NCBI RefSeq assembly: GCF_004785645.1
Contig: NZ_SRPE01000001.1
Coordinates: forward strand, 186,001-250,000
Length of the DNA stretch: 64,000 bases
Direction: 5' to 3'
Source: Empedobacter tilapiae
Lineage (GTDB): Bacteria > Bacteroidota > Bacteroidia > Flavobacteriales > Weeksellaceae
Shown: positions 1 through 8,317 of the stretch, piece by piece
Position numbering within the stretch: position 1 is the stretch's first letter
Layout of the letters: every line of letters starts with the position of its first letter
Made by a program: the position numbers and the translations under genes
Notes under the pieces: model-generated
What the model saw: only the letters and a program-made list of their open reading frames with translations
What the model was told of the DNA's origin: nothing
The model's database searches: none

Positions 1-539
1 ATGTTGCGATTACATCTTTCAAAGATCATAACTATTACAAACCATTTGTATTAGCAATTCCTGATAATTGGGCGTACGAATCTTTTTATAATGTCCCAAT
101 GACAGAAATGACAGATAACATTGACTATGCTTTGAAAAACGGATTTACAGTTGCTTGGGCAACGGACGTTTCTGAAAAAGGATTTAGCTGGAAAAATGGT
201 GTAGCGTATGTACCAGAAGTTGATTTTGCAGATATGAATGCTCAACAAAAAGCTGATATGTTCAAAGGTCCAAAACCAGAAAAAGTAATTACAGAGGATA
301 TGCGTCAAGCTGCTTTTGATGATTACCAAACAACTGATGATCACGGAATGCACATTGTTGGTATTGCGAAAGATCAAAACGGAAAAGATTACTACATCGT
401 GAAAAACTCTTGGGGTTTAACTAACGATTACGAAGGATATCTTTATGTAACAAAAGCTTTTGTTCAGTACAAAACAACAAATATTTTAGTTCACAAAAAC
501 GGTGTTCAAAAACAAACGTTGAAAAAATTAGGAATCTAA
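1..539 (+). CDS. C1B family cysteine peptidase (bleomycin hydrolase / aminopeptidase C type), 3' part
   Basis: This is the C-terminal 178 residues of a papain-fold peptidase; the reading frame is open from base 3 and the start lies before the window. The fragment carries two active-site residues of clan CA: the His of GMHIVG (codon at 351-353) and the Asn of VKNSWG (codon at 405-407). The stretch ending in IPDNWAYESFYNVPM and the following ATDVSEKGFSW are typical of the bleomycin hydrolase branch rather than of papain. The catalytic Cys would be upstream and cannot be checked. These enzymes are usually cytoplasmic or periplasmic aminopeptidases; a signal peptide cannot be assessed here. A strong hairpin terminator follows the stop. 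Confidence 0.88.
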   Translation, partial: VAITSFKDHNYYKPFVLAIPDNWAYESFYNVPMTEMTDNIDYALKNGFTVAWATDVSEKGFSWKNGVAYVPEVDFADMNAQQKADMFKGPKPEKVITEDMRQAAFDDYQTTDDHGMHIVGIAKDQNGKDYYIVKNSWGLTNDYEGYLYVTKAFVQYKTTNILVHKNGVQKQTLKKLGI

Positions 540-556
540 TTATTATCTTCTTAAAC

Positions 557-589
557 AAAAAAACCGATGATATTATCATCGGTTTTTTT
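557..589. terminator. Bidirectional intrinsic terminator
   Basis: The perfect arms AAACCGATGAT and ATCATCGGTTT enclose a three-base loop, with A-runs on the left and T-runs on the right. It therefore works in either direction between the convergent peptidase and glutamine synthetase genes. Confidence 0.9.
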
Positions 590-603
590 AATCATTTGAA
601 ATA

Positions 604-2790
604 TTATCTCGTAAATAACAATTCTCTGTATTTTGTTAAAACCCAGTATTCGTTATCGACCATTAATTCTAACTTATCTGCGTGATAACGAATTTCATCA
701 TAATATGGTTTTACTTTATCACAATAAGCATGTGCTTTTTCTTCTAAAGATTCAACCACATTTGCTTCTTTACGTGCATCCATCATCAAGTGCAATTTTG
801 CATTTAATTCATTTACATGCATCGAAATTTTCTTCAAAATGATTAATTGTTCACCTGCATATTCTTCATAACCATCTCCAAAAATATCTTTGAATCCTTT
901 AATGTTTTTGATCAATATGTTTTGATATTTAAAAGCTGTCGGAATAATATGATTTCTCACAATATCACCTAAAACACGACCTTCAATCTGAATTTTCTTG
1001 ATATAATCTTCTAATTCGATTTCGTAACGCGCTTCAACTTCTGTGTTGTTCATCACATTAAGCTCAGAAAATAAATCCAACGATTTTTGAGAAACTTTTG
1101 CTTTTAAAGCAGATGGTGTTGTCTTGTGATTTGACAATCCTCTACGAGCCGCTTCTTCTTCCCATTCTTTGCTGTATCCGTCACCTTCGAATAATATATT
1201 CTTCGTTTCTTTTATATATTCACGTAAAACATTGAAAATTGCTTCGTCTTTTTTCAAACCTGTTTCAACCAAAGCATCAACTTCTTTTTTGAAATCAATC
1301 AATTGTTTTGCTACAATTGCGTTCAAGGTTGTCATTGCATTTGCACAGTTTGCAGTCGATCCTACAGCGCGGAACTCGAATTTATTTCCTGTAAAAGCAA
1401 AAGGAGAAGTTCTGTTTCTGTCTGTATTGTCTAATAAAACATCTGGAATTTTTCCAACAACGTTTAATTTTAAATCAGTTTTTTCTTCTGGAGATAATTT
1501 CCCTGTCGAAACACCTTCTAACTCTTCCAATACTTTTGTCAATTGTTGACCAATAAAAATCGAAATAATTGCCGGAGGAGCTTCATTTGCACCTAAACGA
1601 TGGTCATTAGAAGCAGAAGCGATAGAAGCACGTAACAATTCCTCGTAAATTGAAACTGCTTTGATGGTATTAATAAAGAACGTTAAAAACTGTAAATTGC
1701 TGTTTGGCGTTTTTCCTGGTGCTAATAAATTTACTCCAGTATCTGTTGCTAACGACCAGTTATTGTGCTTTCCAGATCCATTAACTCCTTTGAAAGGTTT
1801 TTCGTGGAATAATACTTTAAAATGATGACGCTCACCCACTTTTTGCATCACATCCATTAACAATGAATTGTGGTCAACTGCTAAATTCGTTTCTTCGAAA
1901 ATTGGCGCTAACTCAAATTGATTTGGAGCAACTTCGTTGTGACGAGTTTTTACTGGAATTCCCAACAACATACATTCATTCTCCAAATCGCGCATATAAT
2001 TTAAAACACGCGTAGGAATCGAACCAAAATAATGATCTTCTAATTGTTGACCTTTTGCTGAAACATGTCCTAACAATGTTCTACCTGTTTGTAAAATATC
2101 TGGACGAGAAGCCGCTAAAGCATCATCAATTAAGAAATATTCTTGTTCCCAACCTAAAGTCGGGGTTACTTTCTTCACATTTTTATCGAAGAACTTCGCC
2201 ACTTCTGTAGCTGCTTCATCAATTGATAAAAGCGCTCGCAATAAAGGTGTTTTATTATCTAAAGCTTCTCCTGTGTACGAAACAAATACTGTCGGAATAC
2301 ATAATGTTGTTCCGAAAATAAATGCTGGAGAAGTTGGATCCCAAGCTGTATATCCACGCGCTTCGAATGTATTACGGATTCCTCCATTTGGAAAAGAAGA
2401 TGCATCTGGTTCTTGTTGAACTAATAATGATCCACTAAATTTTTCTACAGGATCCGCTCCATCAAATGAAGTTTCGAAAAAAGCATCATGTTTTTCCGCT
2501 GTTGTCCCTGTTAATGGCTGAAACCAGTGCGTATAGTGTGTTACTCCTTTGCTCATCGCCCATTCTTTCATTCCTAAAGCAACAAAATCTGCCATTTTAC
2601 GGTCGATTTTAGTACCATAATCCATTGCAGAACGAACAGCTTTATATGCTTCTGAAGTTAAATGTTGACGCATTGCTTTGTCATTGAAAACATTGCTTCC
2701 AAAAATTTCTGATTTTTTCCCTAATTCAGGTACAGCTACCGGTTTGCGATTGCTTGCGGCTTTTAATGCTTCAAAACGAAATGATGTCAT
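604..2790 (-). CDS. glnN: Glutamine synthetase type III
   Basis: ATP-dependent synthesis of glutamine from glutamate and ammonium in the cytoplasm. The 728-residue product matches the size of type III enzymes (about 700-730), far longer than types I and II. It begins MTSFRFEALKAASNRKP and carries the type III signatures GGIRNTFEARGYTAWD, LGWEQEYFLIDD, KTRHNEVAPNQFELAP and GVNGSGKHNNWS, the last forming part of the nucleotide/glutamate site. An upstream in-frame ATG at 2844 would add 18 residues (FNFYLFLHHKTTQSNFL after Met) with no family counterpart, and a TATTTTTG -7 element lies between the two ATGs, so I chose 2790. The gene is monocistronic and ends at the shared bidirectional terminator. 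Confidence 0.95.
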   Translation of the reverse strand: MTSFRFEALKAASNRKPVAVPELGKKSEIFGSNVFNDKAMRQHLTSEAYKAVRSAMDYGTKIDRKMADFVALGMKEWAMSKGVTHYTHWFQPLTGTTAEKHDAFFETSFDGADPVEKFSGSLLVQQEPDASSFPNGGIRNTFEARGYTAWDPTSPAFIFGTTLCIPTVFVSYTGEALDNKTPLLRALLSIDEAATEVAKFFDKNVKKVTPTLGWEQEYFLIDDALAASRPDILQTGRTLLGHVSAKGQQLEDHYFGSIPTRVLNYMRDLENECMLLGIPVKTRHNEVAPNQFELAPIFEETNLAVDHNSLLMDVMQKVGERHHFKVLFHEKPFKGVNGSGKHNNWSLATDTGVNLLAPGKTPNSNLQFLTFFINTIKAVSIYEELLRASIASASNDHRLGANEAPPAIISIFIGQQLTKVLEELEGVSTGKLSPEEKTDLKLNVVGKIPDVLLDNTDRNRTSPFAFTGNKFEFRAVGSTANCANAMTTLNAIVAKQLIDFKKEVDALVETGLKKDEAIFNVLREYIKETKNILFEGDGYSKEWEEEAARRGLSNHKTTPSALKAKVSQKSLDLFSELNVMNNTEVEARYEIELEDYIKKIQIEGRVLGDIVRNHIIPTAFKYQNILIKNIKGFKDIFGDGYEEYAGEQLIILKKISMHVNELNAKLHLMMDARKEANVVESLEEKAHAYCDKVKPYYDEIRYHADKLELMVDNEYWVLTKYRELLFTR

Positions 2791-2820
2791 AAGAAAATTA
2801 CTTTGTGTTGTTTTATGATG

Positions 2821-2828
2821 CAAAAATA
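2821..2828 (-). promoter_or_regulatory. Probable -7 element of the glnN promoter
   Basis: The minus strand reads TATTTTTG, a fit to the Bacteroidota -7 consensus TAnnTTTG, 31 bases before the glnN start. No clean TTTG -33 box sits at the usual 19-21 bases; that region is the T-rich tail of the adjacent hairpin. Confidence 0.45.
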
Positions 2829-2844
2829 AATAAAAATTAAACAC

Positions 2845-2875
2845 AAAATAAAAACACCCCTAATTTTTTAGGGGT
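2845..2875 (-). terminator. Hairpin with T-rich tail directly before the glnN promoter
   Basis: On the minus strand the arms ACCCCTAA and TTAGGGGT enclose a 4-base loop and are followed by GTTTTTATTTT. It could be a second terminator for the DUF4293 gene, a protein-binding site over the -33 region of glnN, or an attenuator if transcription of glnN begins further upstream. Confidence 0.6.
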
Positions 2876-2991
2876 TGAATTAAAATTTAATTACAAATAA
2901 ATTCAATACCCCTTTGTTTTAGCCTGAATTTTTAAAACATTAGTATAAAATTAATTTTTATTTAACATTCGAATAAACTTCCTTAAACGAA

Positions 2992-3023
2992 AAAAGCAGT
3001 TTCAATTGCTTGAAACTGCTTTT
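2992..3023 (-). terminator. Intrinsic terminator of the DUF4293 gene
   Basis: The arms AAAAGCAGTTTCAA and TTGAAACTGCTTTT around a 4-base loop form a perfect 14-bp stem, about 30 bases after the stop of the minus-strand DUF4293 gene. The A/T ends make it symmetric. Confidence 0.85.
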
Positions 3024-3052
3024 AGACACTCATAATATAAAAAGTTTTTGGT

Positions 3053-3466
3053 CTATCTGAAACGGTCTACTGATTTTACAAGATCATCATCCTTCTTAAT
3101 CAAACGATTGGCAATTGACAGAAGCACAATCGAAGCTAAAGGAACTAATGCCCAAATACCTTTCTCAGAATTTCCTTCTCCAGGTAATGTTAATAGACAA
3201 TATACAAAAGAACCAATTAATAAAACATTCAAAATAATGTTTAACCATCCTAAGCTAATTTGTAACTTACGTTTTTTGAAAAACATAATGGTTAAAAATG
3301 AAATTAAAGCTGATGAGAAAAAGGCTAACGAAAAAATGTAATCTCCTTTCTCCGGATTTTGTAACCAATTTAATGGAATATCAAACAGCTTATCAAAATT
3401 CATGGCGAATATACTCGAAATTATTCCACTTAAGAATAAATATATACTTTGCTTTCTTTGAATCAT
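3053..3466 (-). CDS. DUF4293 family inner-membrane protein
   Basis: A 137-residue protein with four hydrophobic segments, near residues 8-25, 44-63, 72-95 and 105-121. It starts MIQRKQSIYLFLSG and ends DDDLVKSVDRFR, the two conserved ends of DUF4293. No biochemical role is known for the family. It is divergent from rho with a 174-bp gap; this DUF4293-rho pairing recurs in Flavobacteriia, which suggests but does not prove a link. A hairpin terminator follows it. Confidence 0.85.
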   Translation of the reverse strand: MIQRKQSIYLFLSGIISSIFAMNFDKLFDIPLNWLQNPEKGDYIFSLAFFSSALISFLTIMFFKKRKLQISLGWLNIILNVLLIGSFVYCLLTLPGEGNSEKGIWALVPLASIVLLSIANRLIKKDDDLVKSVDRFR

Positions 3467-3559
3467 TTCTTAAATTTCGAATACAAATGTAAAAAAACTT
3501 TTTGAGTTTTTATAATTATTCGTACTATTGCATTAATAAATCTCAAATTTATACGCTTT

Positions 3560-3578
3560 ATAACAATTCTATTGTTAT
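3560..3578. promoter_or_regulatory. Perfect inverted repeat in the rho / DUF4293 intergenic region
   Basis: ATAACAAT and ATTGTTAT flank the three bases TCT, 63 bases before the rho start. It could be an operator or a small leader hairpin; nothing in the sequence decides between these. Confidence 0.4.
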
Positions 3579-3640
3579 GATTCCCAATTACTTTATTGAA
3601 TAAAAAAATATAAACACATTAATACCTTCATTATAGGATT

Positions 3641-5290
3641 ATGTTTGATATCGAAGAATTAAAATCATTCAAATTACCAGATTTACAACAAGTTGCAGAG
3701 CAACTGAAAATCGATGGGTATAAGAAATTAAAAAAAGGCGAATTGTTAGACGCTGTTTTAGGTTTTATCAACAGTCAACCAAAGGTTGAGGAAAAAGTTG
3801 AAGCTAAAGCAGATACAAAACCTGCCAAAAAAGATAAAGCTGAAAATCTACCTACAGAAGAAAAGAAACCGAAACGCAAACGAGTTCAAAATTCAGAAGG
3901 AGAAGTTCAACAAAAAGAGGCTGTTGCAGAAGAAGTAAAAACTGAAAAAGTTGAAAATACTTCTACCGAAACAGAAAGAAAAGAAGAAAATAATCCTCGC
4001 GTTAATAAATTTCAGGAACGTGCAAACAAAAGCCAAGATCTGAAAAAGAATAACCAAAATAATCAGAATCAGAAGAAAAATAATCAATCTGATAATCGTA
4101 ATCAAAACGATCAATCTCAACAAAATAATCACCACAACAATCAAAAAAATAAATATCGTGCTGCGAATTATGAATTTGATGGAATTATACAAACAGAAGG
4201 TGTATTAGAGATTTTACCAGATAATAATTATGGTTTTTTACGTTCATCAGATTTTAATTATTTATCATCACCTGATGATGTGTATGTTTCTCAATCTCAA
4301 ATTAGATTATTTGGATTAAAAACGGGTGATACAATCACAGGAGAAGTACGCCCTCCGAAAGAAGGTGAAAAATATTTTCCTTTAATCAAAATCAAAGAAA
4401 TCAACGGTCGTACGCCAGATTATGTACGTGATCGTATCGCTTTTGAGCATTTAACTCCACTTTTCCCTAACGAGAAATTCAATTTAAGTAATTCTAAATC
4501 TTTATCAAATCGCGTGATTGACTTATTTACACCAATAGGTAAAGGTCAACGTGGGATGATTGTGGCACCACCAAAAACGGGTAAAACAACATTATTGAAA
4601 GATATTGCGAATGGAATTGCACAAAATCATCCAGAAGTTTATTTGATTGTTTTATTAATTGATGAGCGTCCGGAAGAGGTAACAGATATGAAACGTTCAG
4701 TAAACGGAGAAGTTATTGCGTCTACGTTTGATGAGGAAGCAAATCGCCATGTAAAAGTTGCGAATATCGTTTTAGAGAAAGCAAAACGTATGGTAGAATG
4801 TGGACATGATGTGGTGATTCTTTTAGATTCGATTACGCGTTTGGCACGTGCTTACAACACTGTTTCTCCAGCTTCTGGTAAAGTGTTGTCGGGTGGTGTT
4901 GATGCAAATGCGTTACACAAACCAAAACGTTTCTTTGGAGCGGCTCGTAACATCGAAAATGGAGGTTCTTTAACAATTATTGCAACTGCATTGATTGATA
5001 CAGGTTCTAAAATGGATGAAGTTATTTTCGAGGAATTTAAAGGAACAGGTAACATGGAATTACAATTGGATCGTAAGATTTCGAATAAACGTATTTTCCC
5101 TGCGATTGATTTGGTAAGTTCTTCTACACGTAAAGATGATTTGTTATTAGACGATAAAACACAACAATTGATGTGGGTTCTTCGCAACCATTTATCGGAT
5201 ATGAATCCTGTAGAAGCAATGGAATTCTTACACGACCGTATCAAACATACGCGCTCTAACGAAGAGTTTTTAATCTCTATGAATAAGTAA
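3641..5290 (+). CDS. rho: Transcription termination factor Rho
   Basis: A hexameric RNA-dependent ATPase that terminates transcription. The 549 residues comprise an N-terminal SAP-like Rho_N helix domain (about 1-45), a charged and Asn/Gln/Lys-rich low-complexity stretch (about 48-175), a cold-shock-type RNA-binding domain (about 180-255) and the ATPase core. Walker A is [11 protein letters not shown] near 311-320, and the Q/R-loop region includes [18 protein letters not shown]. coli Rho has 419 residues, so the excess is the disordered insertion, which is common in Bacteroidota Rho and reported in Bacteroides to drive condensate formation. It has its own terminator and is transcribed alone. 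Confidence 0.97.
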   Translation: MFDIEELKSFKLPDLQQVAEQLKIDGYKKLKKGELLDAVLGFINSQPKVEEKVEAKADTKPAKKDKAENLPTEEKKPKRKRVQNSEGEVQQKEAVAEEVKTEKVENTSTETERKEENNPRVNKFQERANKSQDLKKNNQNNQNQKKNNQSDNRNQNDQSQQNNHHNNQKNKYRAANYEFDGIIQTEGVLEILPDNNYGFLRSSDFNYLSSPDDVYVSQSQIRLFGLKTGDTITGEVRPPKEGEKYFPLIKIKEINGRTPDYVRDRIAFEHLTPLFPNEKFNLSNSKSLSNRVIDLFTPIGKGQRGMIVAPPKTGKTTLLKDIANGIAQNHPEVYLIVLLIDERPEEVTDMKRSVNGEVIASTFDEEANRHVKVANIVLEKAKRMVECGHDVVILLDSITRLARAYNTVSPASGKVLSGGVDANALHKPKRFFGAARNIENGGSLTIIATALIDTGSKMDEVIFEEFKGTGNMELQLDRKISNKRIFPAIDLVSSSTRKDDLLLDDKTQQLMWVLRNHLSDMNPVEAMEFLHDRIKHTRSNEEFLISMNK

Positions 5291-5311
5291 TTTATTACAA
5301 CTTATAATTTC

Positions 5312-5344
5312 AAAAACCACCTAAATAACTTTAGGTGGTTTTTT
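5312..5344 (+). terminator. Intrinsic terminator of rho
   Basis: AAAAACCACCTAAA and TTTAGGTGGTTTTTT flank the loop TAAC, starting 21 bases after the rho stop and ending in six T. Confidence 0.92.
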
Positions 5345-5372
5345 GTTACATTTTATGAAAAATATAAACAAT

Positions 5373-5405
5373 AAAAAAGCCCAAGAAAATAAATTCTTGA
5401 GCTTT
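5373..5405 (-). terminator. Terminator of the double tRNA array
   Basis: On the minus strand AAAGCTCAAGAA and TTCTTGGGCTTTTTT form a hairpin with one mismatch, just after the last tRNA-Leu. An identical copy follows the third tRNA pair. Confidence 0.8.
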
Positions 5406-5409
5406 GTTG

Positions 5410-5493
5410 TACCTCAGGCGGGACTTGAACCCGCACGTCCTAATGGACACAGGATTTTAAGTCCTGCGTGTCTACCAATTCCACCACCAAGGC
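5410..5493 (-). tRNA. tRNA-Leu(TAA)
   Basis: An 84-base cloverleaf: acceptor GCCTTGG pairs with CTGAGGT, and the T arm reads GCGGGTTCAAGTCCCGC. The anticodon loop CTTAAAA gives TAA, and there is a long variable arm as expected for Leu. The 3' CCA is not encoded. It is identical to the copies at 5619 and 20475. Confidence 0.97.
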
Positions 5494-5516
5494 ATCCACT
5501 TCTAAGAAAGAAGTTG

Positions 5517-5589
5517 AGCGGGAAACGAGACTCGAACTCGCAACATTCAGCTTGGAAGGCTGACGCTCTACCAATTGAGCTATTCCCGC
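5517..5589 (-). tRNA. tRNA-Gly(TCC)
   Basis: A 73-base cloverleaf with acceptor GCGGGAA pairing with TTCCCGC, anticodon loop CTTCCAA (TCC) and discriminator T. CCA is not encoded. It lies 23 bases before tRNA-Leu in the same transcript. Confidence 0.97.
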
Positions 5590-5618
5590 GTGTAAATTGC
5601 AAAATCAAATTAAAAAAG

Positions 5619-5702
5619 TACCTCAGGCGGGACTTGAACCCGCACGTCCTAATGGACACAGGATTTTAAGTCCTGCGTGTCTACCAATTCCACCACCAAG
5701 GC
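5619..5702 (-). tRNA. tRNA-Leu(TAA)
   Basis: Identical in sequence to the tRNA-Leu at 5410, with anticodon TAA. The 29 bases that follow it before the next tRNA-Gly contain no promoter or terminator, so the two pairs are probably one transcript. Confidence 0.97.
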
Positions 5703-5733
5703 AAAATTTGATTTTGAATCTTATATTTCAAAG

Positions 5734-5806
5734 AGCGGGAAACGAGACTCGAACTCGCAACATTCAGCTTGGAAGGCTGACGCTCTACCAATTGAGCTAT
5801 TCCCGC
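5734..5806 (-). tRNA. tRNA-Gly(TCC)
   Basis: Identical to the tRNA-Gly at 5517. It is the first gene of the four-tRNA array, directly behind a good promoter. Confidence 0.97.
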
Positions 5807-5816
5807 ATTGCGAGTG

Positions 5817-5848
5817 CAAATATAAGATCATTAAGATTACTTTTGCAA
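5817..5848 (-). promoter_or_regulatory. Promoter of the four-tRNA array
   Basis: The minus strand has TATATTTG, a perfect TAnnTTTG -7 element, 10 bases before tRNA-Gly. A TTG lies 21 bases further upstream. The third tRNA pair has the same -7 box at the same distance. Confidence 0.75.
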
Positions 5849-5948
5849 GTATTTTTTAAATTAATTTCATAACTTTTTCTAATAATTTAATTTTGAAACA
5901 TTTGACTTGTTGATTTTTTTTGAGAAATTAGATAAAAATATAATTTAA

Positions 5949-6281
5949 ATGACATTTGATGAATTATCGATATTAATTGAACGAAATAATTTCAAGTCAA
6001 AAGTTGATTTTACAATTGCAATTAAACTTTTTGATGCAGAAAATGATTGGCTCGAAGAATCAATTACAATAAATGATTTTATAAATAAAGTTGAAATGGA
6101 AATTGGTGACGATATTTTTTATCAAAATTTAGTTTCTAAATTAGATTCATATAATTTTATAAATAACGCTTGGAAAGCAGAAAGCTTAATGTCAATAAAA
6201 GATATTTTAGAGCTTGATATAACAAGAAATTTAAAATCAATTATTAATGAATTTATTGAAAATAATAAAATCGAATTATGA
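5949..6281 (+). CDS. Hypothetical protein, 110 aa
   Basis: I do not recognise a family. The product is acidic, probably helical and cytoplasmic, with no signal peptide or membrane segment. It begins MTFDELSILIERNNFK. The stop overlaps the next start as ATGA, so it is translationally coupled to the DUF2071 gene, which supports it being real. Codon use is very A/T-rich. It follows the tRNA array divergently. Confidence 0.6.
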   Translation: MTFDELSILIERNNFKSKVDFTIAIKLFDAENDWLEESITINDFINKVEMEIGDDIFYQNLVSKLDSYNFINNAWKAESLMSIKDILELDITRNLKSIINEFIENNKIEL

Positions 6282-6994
6282 AAATTCCCACAATTCATGG
6301 AATTATAGAGCGCAGAATGTTAATCAATTTTTGTATAGAACCGCAATATATTGAGACGATTTTACCTCAACCTTTTCGTCTAAAATTGTACAAAGGAAAA
6401 GCAATAGCTGGAATTTGTTTGATTCGATTAAAAGATATAAAACCAAAAGGCTTGCCTGATTTTATAGGAGTGAATTCTGAAAATGCAGCGCATCGAATTG
6501 CAGTTGAATGGGAAGAGAATGGCGTGACAAAAGAAGGTGTATATATTCCGAGAAGAGATACTTCGCTAAAATTGAATGCACTTGTTGGTGGTCGAATTTT
6601 TCGTGGTAAACATTATTTTGCGAAGTTTAATGTTATAGAAGAAAACGATGATTATCATTTAGATTTCACGAGTTCTGATGATACGCAAATTGAAATTGAT
6701 GCGAAAAAATCTGTTGAATTTAATTCTAATTCGATTTTCGAAACGTTGAATGAAGTTTCAAAATTCTTTGAGAATGGTTCTGTCGGTTATTCTCCAAATG
6801 GAAATAATTTTGAAGGTTTAAAACTTGAAACCTACAATTGGGAAGTGAAACCTTTGGAAGTTTTACATGTAAAATCAAGTTTTTTTGAAGATGAAACAAT
6901 CTTTCCAAAAGGTTCTGTTCAGTTTGATAACGCAATTCTGATGACCAATATCGAGCATGAATGGAAGTCGTTAGAAAAGATAAAATGTCTGTAA
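6278..6994 (+). CDS. DUF2071 family protein
   Basis: The 238-residue product resembles DUF2071 proteins (YqjF type), which share a fold with acetoacetate decarboxylase. Supporting segments are the N-terminal RRMLINFCIEPQYIETILP, then the IAGICLIRLKDIKPKGLP region, and AVEWEENGVTKEGVYIPRRDT. No catalytic lysine can be assigned from sequence alone, so the activity is unknown. It overlaps the preceding small gene by four bases and converges on the cobC-like gene with a one-base gap and no terminator between them. Confidence 0.75.
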   Translation: MKIPTIHGIIERRMLINFCIEPQYIETILPQPFRLKLYKGKAIAGICLIRLKDIKPKGLPDFIGVNSENAAHRIAVEWEENGVTKEGVYIPRRDTSLKLNALVGGRIFRGKHYFAKFNVIEENDDYHLDFTSSDDTQIEIDAKKSVEFNSNSIFETLNEVSKFFENGSVGYSPNGNNFEGLKLETYNWEVKPLEVLHVKSSFFEDETIFPKGSVQFDNAILMTNIEHEWKSLEKIKCL

Positions 6995-6995
6995 T

Positions 6996-7556
6996 CTACT
7001 CTTTCCTTAAAATAAAATCTTCTTCATTCATTTTTCCTAAATTAAACTGAAATATTTCACCATAATTTACAGGTATTTTGAATGCATTTTTGATTGGGAT
7101 TTGTAGTACATAACACCACATTAAACGAATGATTCCTCCATGCGTAACGATTAATACTTTTTCATGTTGAACATTTCGTAATTCGTCCATAAAATGAAAA
7201 AGTCGTTCTGACATTTCTTGCATCGATTCGCCATTTGGCGTTTTAGTTTCGACAAAATCGGCGTACCAAGGTTCTATTTCTTCCGAAGGAATTTCGTTCC
7301 ACGATTTCATTTCCCAATCCCCAAAATTGAATTCTTTTAATCGATCATCAAAAATAATTTCATTCGAGAAAGTTTCTGCCAATCGTTTACAACGACTTAA
7401 TGGACTTGAAAAAATTATCTCAAAGTCGTTTTCAATTTTAGTATGAATTTGTACGACTTCTTGATGAAAAGCATCAGCTAATTCCACATCAGTTTGCCCG
7501 CAACAAACCGATGAAGGAACATTAACTTTTGTATGTCGAATTACAGAAACTTGCAT
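6996..7556 (-). CDS. cobC: Histidine phosphatase, probable alpha-ribazole phosphatase
   Basis: Removes phosphate from alpha-ribazole-5'-phosphate (or from cobalamin-5'-phosphate) late in cobalamin assembly. The 186 residues carry the phosphoglycerate-mutase-like signature: R7-H8 in VIRHTKV with the nucleophilic His, the Arg of SSPLSRC, the acid KEFNFGDWE and the second His in VTHGGI. The open frame extends upstream to 7709, but that extension lies inside cobS and the family motif would start too late; the ATG at 7556 puts VIRH at residue 5. It overlaps the cobS end by 16 bases, so the two are co-translated. The assignment as CobC rather than a generic phosphatase rests on the operon. Confidence 0.85.
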   Translation of the reverse strand: MQVSVIRHTKVNVPSSVCCGQTDVELADAFHQEVVQIHTKIENDFEIIFSSPLSRCKRLAETFSNEIIFDDRLKEFNFGDWEMKSWNEIPSEEIEPWYADFVETKTPNGESMQEMSERLFHFMDELRNVQHEKVLIVTHGGIIRLMWCYVLQIPIKNAFKIPVNYGEIFQFNLGKMNEEDFILRKE

Positions 7557-8317
7557 AGAATTAAAACGCCAAGATAAAACAAAACTTCGGTAACTTGTTG
7601 CACTGTTCCCAAGCAATCCCCCGTATATCCGCCAATATATTTTTTGAAATACCAACCCAAATAAACTTTCCCTATGTAACAAAGTGGTAAAATCAACAAG
7701 AATTTCCATTCACCAAAAACAATAAAAGGCACAAGACAGAAAAGAAAACTAATGACAAGGTTTTTTATCGGAAGCGCTTTGTTTGCCATCGGTTTCGATT
7801 TACTTTTGTCGATATCTGTCACATATTCGTGCGTATGAATCATCATTCCAGAAAAAAAACGACTAACCGAATGTGCTGAAATTAAAGTAAAAATCATCAA
7901 CCAAAAATTATTTTCTGCAATGTGTTGAAGAGATGAGAATTTCAATAACAACAATAAGATAACGCCAATGACACCGTAAGCTCCAATTCTGCTATCTTTC
8001 ATAATTGTCAAGATTTTTTCTTTGCCATAACCGCCTCCAAAACTATCGCAAACATCGGTAAAACCATCTTCGTGAAAGGCTCCAGTCAATAAAACGCTTG
8101 CAATCATTGTGATAATAATGACAATATCAACAGGTAAAATAAATTGGCAAATCGTATAAATCAATGCATTGAAAGCGCCAACTAATAATCCAATTGCTGC
8201 GTAATATTTTTGTGATTGATTCATGATTTCGTTGCTATATGGAATTTTAAACGGAATTGGAATTCGTGTAAAAAACATCAATGCGGTTAAAAAATAAGTG
8301 ATTTCTTTTTTTAGCAT
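7541..8317 (-). CDS. cobS: Adenosylcobinamide-GDP ribazoletransferase
   Basis: Joins adenosylcobinamide-GDP to alpha-ribazole (or its phosphate), the last assembly step, in the inner membrane. The 258-residue protein has about six hydrophobic segments and the signatures FFTRIPIP at the N terminus and GAFHEDGFTDVCDSFGGG, the Asp/Glu-rich metal and substrate motif. MKDSRIGAYG is also conserved. It overlaps cobT by 7 bases and cobC by 16, forming a compact operon. Confidence 0.95.
   Translation of the reverse strand: MLKKEITYFLTALMFFTRIPIPFKIPYSNEIMNQSQKYYAAIGLLVGAFNALIYTICQFILPVDIVIIITMIASVLLTGAFHEDGFTDVCDSFGGGYGKEKILTIMKDSRIGAYGVIGVILLLLLKFSSLQHIAENNFWLMIFTLISAHSVSRFFSGMMIHTHEYVTDIDKSKSKPMANKALPIKNLVISFLFCLVPFIVFGEWKFLLILPLCYIGKVYLGWYFKKYIGGYTGDCLGTVQQVTEVLFYLGVLILCKFL

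Larger units (their letters stand above)
5373..5589 (-). repeat. Direct repeat copy 1: terminator + tRNA-Leu + tRNA-Gly
   Basis: The block from the terminator through tRNA-Leu, the 23-base spacer and tRNA-Gly recurs at 20438-20654 in the same orientation. I see a single substitution, in the spacer (CTAAGAAAG here, CTAGGAAAG there). The copies are almost 15 kb apart. Confidence 0.9.

Noticed and set aside
2791-2844. Upstream ATG extending glutamine synthetase by 18 residues
   Set aside because: The extension contains a -7 box and has no counterpart in type III enzymes as I know them.
3893-4192. 99-codon hydrophobic frame antisense to rho
   Set aside because: It is the mirror of the Asn/Lys-rich linker; AAT- and AAA-rich DNA reads as Ile/Phe-rich on the other strand.
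5343-5872. Open frames of 60-108 codons over the tRNA region, in both orientations
   Set aside because: They read through tRNA-Gly and tRNA-Leu genes, recur identically wherever the tRNAs are duplicated, and have no initiation context.
7557-7709. N-terminal extension of the cobC-like frame
   Set aside because: It lies entirely within cobS, and the catalytic RH motif must be close to the N terminus in this family.
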